From: Falsihalocynthiibacter halioticoli
GTDB lineage: Bacteria; Pseudomonadota; Alphaproteobacteria; Rhodobacterales; Rhodobacteraceae
Reading direction: 5' to 3'
Assembly (NCBI RefSeq): GCF_025802015.1
Contig: NZ_JAOYFC010000004.1
Location: 62,001 to 126,000, forward strand
Length of the DNA stretch: 64,000 nucleotides
Shown in pieces: positions 59,437 through 64,000 of this stretch (the first letter of the stretch is position 1; the number at the start of each line of letters is the position of its first letter). Under the pieces are notes generated by a model, which did no database searches, was not told where the DNA came from, and saw only the letters and a list, made by a program, of their open reading frames with translations. The translations under genes and the position numbers were made by a program.

Positions 59437-60489
59437 ATGATAAGAATATTGAAGTCGGCCACCTTCGCCTTTGCGGTTTCTGCCCTGTCGCTTTCAAGCG
59501 CCGCAGCGCAGGAAGTTACTCTGCGTTTTCAGCACTTTGTGTCACCAAAGTCAGCAAATCCAACCTATTTCATGCAGCCATGGGCGGACAAAATCGAGCG
59601 CGATTCCGGCGGTCGGATCAAAGTCGAGCTTTACCCGTTCATGCAACTCGGTGGCAAAGCACCGAGTCAGTACGATCTGATTAAAGACGGCGTGGTTGAT
59701 GGTGGTTGGGTTATTCCTGGTTATCAGCCGGGGCGTTTTCCAGAAGCTGAAGCCATGGAGATGCCCTTCATGGTCCCTAAAAACGGTGAAGAGGCGAGTA
59801 AAGCCGCTTGGATTTTCACTCAAAAGCACCTGATGGATGATTTTGCGGATGTCCATTTGATTACCGCACATATGCACGGCCCAGGCATCGTGCATAAAAA
59901 AGGCGCGCCGATTTCAACGATCGAAGATTTTTCGGGTGTTAAGCTTCGTGGCCCATCGCGCGCAGCTACTCTCTTGTTGAAAAAGCTCGGCGCTGAACCG
60001 ATTGGCATGGCGGTCCCCGCTTTTCCGGAAGCCCTGTCTAAAGGTGTGGTCGATGGTGGCGTAATCACTTGGGAAATGTCGCCTTCTCTTAAGCTTGACG
60101 AACTCACAGACAGCCACACAGATGTTTATGGTTCGAAGTCACTTTATAATCTCTATTTCATCTGGGCGATGAACAAAGATGTTTACGCTGGGCTTCCTGA
60201 TGACTTGAAAGCCGTTATTGATGCGAACTCCGGTTTCGCCGCCGCTGCTCTTGCAGGGCGCGCGCACGACACGGGCGATCTTGAAGGGCGCGAACTGATG
60301 GCAGAAGCTGGCAACGACATCGCGCAGTTAAGTGAAGACGAAACCAACAAGATTAAGGCGCTGGGCGACGAAGTGATCAATGAGTGGATCGAAGAAGTCA
60401 CAGGCAAGGGACTGGATGGCGCGGCATTGATTTCAGATGCGCGGGCTGCGGTTCAAGTGACCGAGGGAACAGCTGCACCCATTAAGTAG
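59437..60489 (+). CDS. TRAP transporter substrate-binding protein, DctP family
   Basis: A 350-residue periplasmic receptor. The signal peptide ends near AAAQ (residue 24). The mature part starts EVTLRFQHFVSPKSANPTYFMQPWADKIERDSGGRIKVELYPFMQLGGK, typical of DctP, with GVKLRGPSRAATLLLKKLGAEPIGMAVPAFPEALSKGVVDGGV carrying the ligand-contact arginine. The start at 59437 has AAGGA 10 bases upstream; a longer reading adds a second hydrophobic segment. No DctQ or DctM gene is beside it, so it is an orphan receptor that may serve a transporter encoded elsewhere. Confidence 0.9.
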   Translation: MIRILKSATFAFAVSALSLSSAAAQEVTLRFQHFVSPKSANPTYFMQPWADKIERDSGGRIKVELYPFMQLGGKAPSQYDLIKDGVVDGGWVIPGYQPGRFPEAEAMEMPFMVPKNGEEASKAAWIFTQKHLMDDFADVHLITAHMHGPGIVHKKGAPISTIEDFSGVKLRGPSRAATLLLKKLGAEPIGMAVPAFPEALSKGVVDGGVITWEMSPSLKLDELTDSHTDVYGSKSLYNLYFIWAMNKDVYAGLPDDLKAVIDANSGFAAAALAGRAHDTGDLEGRELMAEAGNDIAQLSEDETNKIKALGDEVINEWIEEVTGKGLDGAALISDARAAVQVTEGTAAPIK

Positions 60490-60498
60490 CCTATGTAC

Positions 60499-60524
60499 AT
60501 CGGGCCGATCTTTCTCGGCCCGAT
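60499..60524 (+). terminator. Hairpin between the DctP gene and rsmD
   Basis: ATCGGGCCGA (60499-60508) pairs perfectly with TCGGCCCGAT (60515-60524) around TCTTTC. There is no good T-run on either strand, yet it lies between two convergent stops and may stop both transcripts. Confidence 0.5.
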
Positions 60525-60531
60525 TGCGCAG

Positions 60532-61092
60532 CTAGCCTCCGTAGCGAAGGAACGTGATGTGCGTTCCTCCGTATTTCCGCGTGTCGATCCGCTGAAACCC
60601 GTTTGGCGCAAGCACAGGTTTGCTTTCTTCCCAAACGATGAGCGCATCTTCTGCAAGCCATCCTTTAGCGGCGGCGGAGACAAGGGCCGCGCCACCCAAG
60701 TCTTGGCCATAGGGCGGATCAAGAAAAACAAGCGAACAGGGCTCTTGAGCTTCGGGAAGGGAACTCGCCTCACACTTAAGCACACGCGTTTGATCCTGCC
60801 GTCGGGCCAGACGAATATTTTCGCGAAGGAGTTTCTGAGAGACCCGACCATTGTCGACAAAACTGGCGAAGCGTGCGCCACGACTTAGCGCTTCGAGCCC
60901 CAGAGCACCGGTGCCTGCAAAAAGGTCCAAGACGTTTGCATTTTCAATCGGACGCTCGAAAGCACCACCATTAAGCACGTTAAACAGACTTTCCCTTACT
61001 CGATCCGAGGTTGGGCGCAGCCGAGCTTCAATGTCGCCACCGCCGACATCGACAAGTTTTAGGCCTCTATTTGCCCCCGCAATGATCCTCAT
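60532..61092 (-). CDS. rsmD: 16S rRNA (guanine(966)-N(2))-methyltransferase RsmD
   Basis: Methylates G966 of 16S rRNA in the small subunit. The 186-residue enzyme has RIIAGANRGLKL at the start, the specificity block RPTSDRVRESLFNVL, SAM-binding NVLDLFAGTGALGLEALSRGA, and the catalytic DPPY in VFLDPPYGQ. Its ATG overlaps the stop of the FAD reductase gene by four bases, so it is co-transcribed with it. Confidence 0.95.
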   Translation of the reverse strand: MRIIAGANRGLKLVDVGGGDIEARLRPTSDRVRESLFNVLNGGAFERPIENANVLDLFAGTGALGLEALSRGARFASFVDNGRVSQKLLRENIRLARRQDQTRVLKCEASSLPEAQEPCSLVFLDPPYGQDLGGAALVSAAAKGWLAEDALIVWEESKPVLAPNGFQRIDTRKYGGTHITFLRYGG

Positions 61093-62297
61093 TTCAGCAA
61101 TGCCTTTAGATTGCTGTCCGGGTTTTGAATGGTTTCAACGGGCGCTGACTTTCCAGCTTCGATGAGGCGTTTGCCGATCATATAGGCTCTAGGTTCGTTC
61201 ATCGCATCGACAGCAAGGAGCTTGTTTCCACAAAAATACCAGTGGCTTACGGCGTTTGGAGTACTGCCTGGGCGCACGACCACTTGATCATATCCAACAT
61301 TGAGGCCCGCGATTTGCAGCTTAATGTCGTATTGATCGCTCCAAAACCAGACTTTTGGAACATACTGCTCGTTTTTGCCCAGCATATTCCGAGCAACGGT
61401 CTCGGCTTGGTCAATTGCGTTCGGCACACTCTCAAGGCGAATACGTCCGCCCAAATGAGGAAATGATGCGCAGTCTCCGGCGGCCCAAATCATCGGGTCA
61501 CTCGTTTGTCCGAAACTGTCGGTTCTAATACCGTTCTCAATCTCGAGCCCCGCTAATGCGGCGATTGCCGTATTCGGCTCAATTCCGATACCGACAATGA
61601 CGAAATCGAATTCTTGGCGTGTTCCATCGCTGAATTCCGCGCCTGATACGACATCGTCGCCAAGTAATGCTTTTAGCCCAAGGCCCTCTCGTATTTCGAC
61701 GCCGTGATCGGTGTGAAGCGCGCGAAAATAATCGGCTGTTTCGGGGGCCGCTACGCGCCCAAGAATGCGATCGGCCATTTCAACGAGCGTAACGTCTACA
61801 CCTTTTTTGCGCGCCACAGCTGCAGCTTCTAACCCGATGTAGCCACCGCCGACGACCAAGAGGCGTTTGCCGGGTTGAAAAAATTCTGACATCGCGTCGG
61901 CATCTGCGAGGCTGCGTACCGTAAATACGTTCTGAAGGTTCCCTCCGATCGACGGCGGAAGTTGGCGCGGTGTGGCGCCTGTGGTTATGGCGAGTTTGTC
62001 ATAGCTTATCGCCTCGTCGCCGACGGTGACGATCTTGGATTGTGGATCAATTGCACTCACGCTTTCGCCCAACACAAGGCGAATATTCTGATCGTGATAG
62101 AAAGACTCGGGTCGCAAGAAAAGGCGCTCTTGGCTCAACTCGCCCAACATGTATCCCTTGGAGAGCGGTGGCCTTTGATACGGAGGAACAGGCTCTTCAC
62201 CGATCAAAGTGATCTCGCCTTCAAATCCGGAATTTCGCAATTCGGCTACCAATGATGCGCCAGCTTGTCCTGCTCCGATCACAACAAAATGCGCCAT
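61089..62297 (-). CDS. FAD-dependent NAD(P)H reductase (ferredoxin/rubredoxin reductase-like)
   Basis: A 402-residue flavoprotein. FAD motif VVIGAGQAGASLVAELRNSGFEG is at the N-terminus, and NAD(P)H motif LLVVGGGYIGLEAAAVARKKGVDVTLVEMADRILGR near residue 145. The second FAD contact is IWAAGDCA. The C-terminal domain has the reductase dimerisation-like fold of rhodocoxin/putidaredoxin reductases. The electron partner is not encoded nearby. AAGGG precedes the ATG. It is divergent from the peroxiredoxin gene and coupled to rsmD. Confidence 0.9.
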   Translation of the reverse strand: MAHFVVIGAGQAGASLVAELRNSGFEGEITLIGEEPVPPYQRPPLSKGYMLGELSQERLFLRPESFYHDQNIRLVLGESVSAIDPQSKIVTVGDEAISYDKLAITTGATPRQLPPSIGGNLQNVFTVRSLADADAMSEFFQPGKRLLVVGGGYIGLEAAAVARKKGVDVTLVEMADRILGRVAAPETADYFRALHTDHGVEIREGLGLKALLGDDVVSGAEFSDGTRQEFDFVIVGIGIEPNTAIAALAGLEIENGIRTDSFGQTSDPMIWAAGDCASFPHLGGRIRLESVPNAIDQAETVARNMLGKNEQYVPKVWFWSDQYDIKLQIAGLNVGYDQVVVRPGSTPNAVSHWYFCGNKLLAVDAMNEPRAYMIGKRLIEAGKSAPVETIQNPDSNLKALLK

Positions 62298-62379
62298 TGT
62301 TCATACCCTTTTGCATTGAAATTCAAGCTGCAGAGTATAGGTGGGAACTGTGAGTTGCAAATACAGTTGGAGACGCGAA

Positions 62380-62865
62380 ATGAAACTCGAAGTCGGGACA
62401 AAAATCCCAGTAGAAACATTCCCAATTTTGAAGGACGGAGCACCAGACTCAGTCGATCTAAAAGACAAATTGCAAGGACGTAAGGTTGTTATTTTCGGCC
62501 TTCCTGGTGCGTTCACAGGCACATGCTCCACCAAACATTTGCCAAGCTTTATTGAGGCCAAAGACGATTTCGCGGCCAAAGGTGTGGATGAAATCATTTG
62601 CGTCGCGGTCAATGACGTATTCGTAATGGATGTTTGGGCAGAGCAAACGAGCGCTAAGGACGCTGGGATCACGATGTTGCCAGACCCCGAAAGCAAATTC
62701 ACAAGCGCAATCGGTATGGATTTTGACGTACCAGAGCTTGGATTTGTTAAGCGTTCAAACCGCTACGCAATGCTTGTAGAAGATGGTGTTGTAACTGCGT
62801 TGCAGGTTGACGAAGCTGGCCAATGTGACCTGTCGACAGGCAACAGTTTCCTAGCGGCGATTTAA
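62380..62865 (+). CDS. Peroxiredoxin (Prx5-type redoxin)
   Basis: A 161-residue thiol peroxidase that reduces H2O2 and organic peroxides. The peroxidatic Cys is in GLPGAFTGTCSTKHLPSFIE near residue 48, with the conserved Thr and Arg (KRSNRYAMLVEDG) of the active site. The length matches Prx5/PMP20 proteins. The ATG at 62380 has GGAG upstream; an earlier reading frame start is unlikely. It is divergent from the FAD reductase gene and its end overlaps the next minus-strand gene by four bases. Confidence 0.93.
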   Translation: MKLEVGTKIPVETFPILKDGAPDSVDLKDKLQGRKVVIFGLPGAFTGTCSTKHLPSFIEAKDDFAAKGVDEIICVAVNDVFVMDVWAEQTSAKDAGITMLPDPESKFTSAIGMDFDVPELGFVKRSNRYAMLVEDGVVTALQVDEAGQCDLSTGNSFLAAI

Positions 62866-64000
62866 TCGGCCTCGCCTGAATTTTTGAATGGGCCATAGGC
62901 GGTGAGGATTTCGATCTCTTCGCCTATGGCTTGTGCTTCTGCATCAAGAAACTTTGCAACAGCATCTCTGAATCCCGTATCTGCGATATAGTGAAGCGAG
63001 TGCGTTTCAACGGGGAGATATCCTCGTGCAAGTTTGTGCTCTCCTTGTGCTCCAGCTTCGACTGTCGAGAGCTCATGCGCGATAGCATAGTCAACCGCTT
63101 GATAGTAACAGAGTTCGAAGTGCAGAGCCGGGTAATGCTCAGTGCAGCCCCAATACCTGCCGAATAAGGCGTCTGCTCCAATAAAATTTAGAGCCCCTGC
63201 AATGGCTTGGCCGTCACGAATGGCAAGGACAAGCAAGATATCATCGCGCATCCTTTCATGAGCCAGATCGAAGAATGACCGCGTCAGGTAGGGAGTTCCC
63301 CACTTCCGCGCGCCTGTGTCTTGGTAAAACCTCCAGAATGCATCCCAATGCTCCGGTTGGATTTGGTCACCGGTCAGCTGAACAATCTCGCCACCAAAGC
63401 TTTGGGCTTGCTTGCGTTCTTTGCGAATGTTTTTGCGTTTGCGGGAAGAGAGGCCGTTGAGGAAATCTTCAAAGTTTTGGTAGCTACTGTTCTTCCAATG
63501 GAACTGTTGACTTTTACGTTTGAGAAGCCCGATTTTCTCGCCCTCTGTCGCCTCGCCTTCGGCGCAGAAAGTGATATGCGCGGAAGATATTTTGTTTTCT
63601 TGCACAAGCTGTACCAGACCTTGAATGAGTGCCGCGCGCCCAACCTGTTCATGCTCTGGCTTGGTTAGCAGACGTCGTCCGGTAACGGGTGTGAATGGAA
63701 CCGCGACCTGAAGCTTAGGATAATATCGGCCTCCGGCGTTTTCGTAAGCATGCGCCCAATTGAAATCGAAAATGTACTCGCCTTGACTGTGGGATTTGCC
63801 ATAGACGGGAGCGGCGGCAATCATTTCATCGCCTTTGTGAACGGTCAAATACTGCGCTTGCCAGCCCGTACCAGGGCCGATTGATCCGCTATCTTCGAGC
63901 GCTTTTAGGAAGCGATAGGTGGTGAATGGATCTACGGCTCTCTCACTTTCGCTAGAAGAAGATCCAGCGCAACTGTCCCATTCACTTGGGTCGATATTCT
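62862..64000 (-). CDS. PF04339-type (DUF482) peptidoglycan-like GNAT protein, N-terminus cut by window
   Basis: The minus-strand frame is open to the window end, giving 379 residues without the start codon. The first visible residues include NIDPSEWDSC and PFTTYRFLKALEDSGSIGPGTGW, the usual N-terminus of the family, so only a few residues are missing. Conserved runs are YGKSHSQGEYIFDFNWAHAYENAGGRYYPKLQVAVPFTPVTG and FEDFLNGLSSRKRKNIRKERKQA, then RYWGCTEHYPALHFELCYYQAVDYAI. The family has a GNAT-like fold related to FemAB and is named for peptidoglycan synthesis, but its activity is unproven. A TTG at 63848 is internal. Confidence 0.88.
   Translation of the reverse strand, partial: NIDPSEWDSCAGSSSSESERAVDPFTTYRFLKALEDSGSIGPGTGWQAQYLTVHKGDEMIAAAPVYGKSHSQGEYIFDFNWAHAYENAGGRYYPKLQVAVPFTPVTGRRLLTKPEHEQVGRAALIQGLVQLVQENKISSAHITFCAEGEATEGEKIGLLKRKSQQFHWKNSSYQNFEDFLNGLSSRKRKNIRKERKQAQSFGGEIVQLTGDQIQPEHWDAFWRFYQDTGARKWGTPYLTRSFFDLAHERMRDDILLVLAIRDGQAIAGALNFIGADALFGRYWGCTEHYPALHFELCYYQAVDYAIAHELSTVEAGAQGEHKLARGYLPVETHSLHYIADTGFRDAVAKFLDAEAQAIGEEIEILTAYGPFKNSGEAD

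Noticed and set aside
1..64000. tRNA, rRNA, transposase, integrase, toxin-antitoxin or phage genes
   Set aside because: Looked for on both strands by eye; none found. Some tRNA-like short folds occur, but none has the full cloverleaf with conserved arms.

Overview
The window looks like chromosomal DNA from an alphaproteobacterium of the order Rhodobacterales, most likely a marine Roseobacter-type bacterium. Base composition is moderate. The gene content points the same way: monomeric NADP-isocitrate dehydrogenase, a LacI-controlled alpha-glucoside uptake cluster, a flgI-flgL-flgK-flgE-motB block, a YjbF/YjbH exopolysaccharide pair, a DUF2794 protein, glutathione-dependent formaldehyde oxidation, and CtrA-like TTAA-N7-TTAA boxes. 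I cannot name the species. I see no rRNA, tRNA, CRISPR array, prophage, insertion sequence or plasmid-type module. The region reads as core genome with a few lineage-specific small genes.

Layout. 1-2031: end of a GT8 glycosyltransferase, two small exported proteins and a VanZ-like membrane protein. 2156-5325: icd and a fumarylacetoacetase-family hydrolase. 5329-12904: an alpha-glucoside regulon, with malK-lacI on the minus strand facing alpha-glucosidase-malE-malF-malG on the plus strand. Two matching LacI palindromes lie in the shared control region. 12901-13631: two small envelope proteins. 13744-19621: flagellar genes, read motB>flgE>flgK>flgL>flgI. 19697-24487: a HI0933-type flavoprotein, two nearly identical 67-residue exported peptides, and yjbF/yjbH. 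24625-27642: a DsbA-like protein divergent from a DsbD/ScsB-like reductase. 27837-31363: SulP transporter with a tandem universal stress protein, then asd. 31376-34045: a drug/metabolite exporter divergent from a MarR regulator, a small basic protein with a long structured leader, and beta-carbonic anhydrase.

34192-37197: M17 aminopeptidase coupled to an NlpC/P60 hydrolase (likely murein-peptide turnover), and a DUF2794 gene. 37321-40567: a probable structured small RNA, S-(hydroxymethyl)glutathione dehydrogenase, a TetR regulator with a very small secreted protein and three matching TetR palindromes, and S-formylglutathione hydrolase. 40564-48304: YaiI, a HAD phosphatase, an alpha/beta hydrolase, an MFS transporter, zapE, folC, accD and a CPBP protease. 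48425-54672: ilvD, a striking 18-bp perfect inverted repeat, two unrecognised genes, a 2,4-dienoyl-CoA reductase and a LysR regulator. 54705-57683: a four-gene minus-strand operon with 4-base overlaps (CinA-like, GNAT, AhpD-like, OmpA-like). 57729-64000: sfsA, map, an orphan TRAP binding protein, rsmD with a flavin reductase, a peroxiredoxin, and a PF04339-type protein cut by the window end.

Most of the window is well-understood housekeeping and transport. The parts least explained by known annotation are the putative small RNA before adhI, the TetR/small secreted protein locus with three operators, the duplicated peptides beside yjbFH, the long inverted repeat after ilvD, and the leader of the small gene at 33137. 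I did not find convincing evidence of a wholly new multi-gene system.
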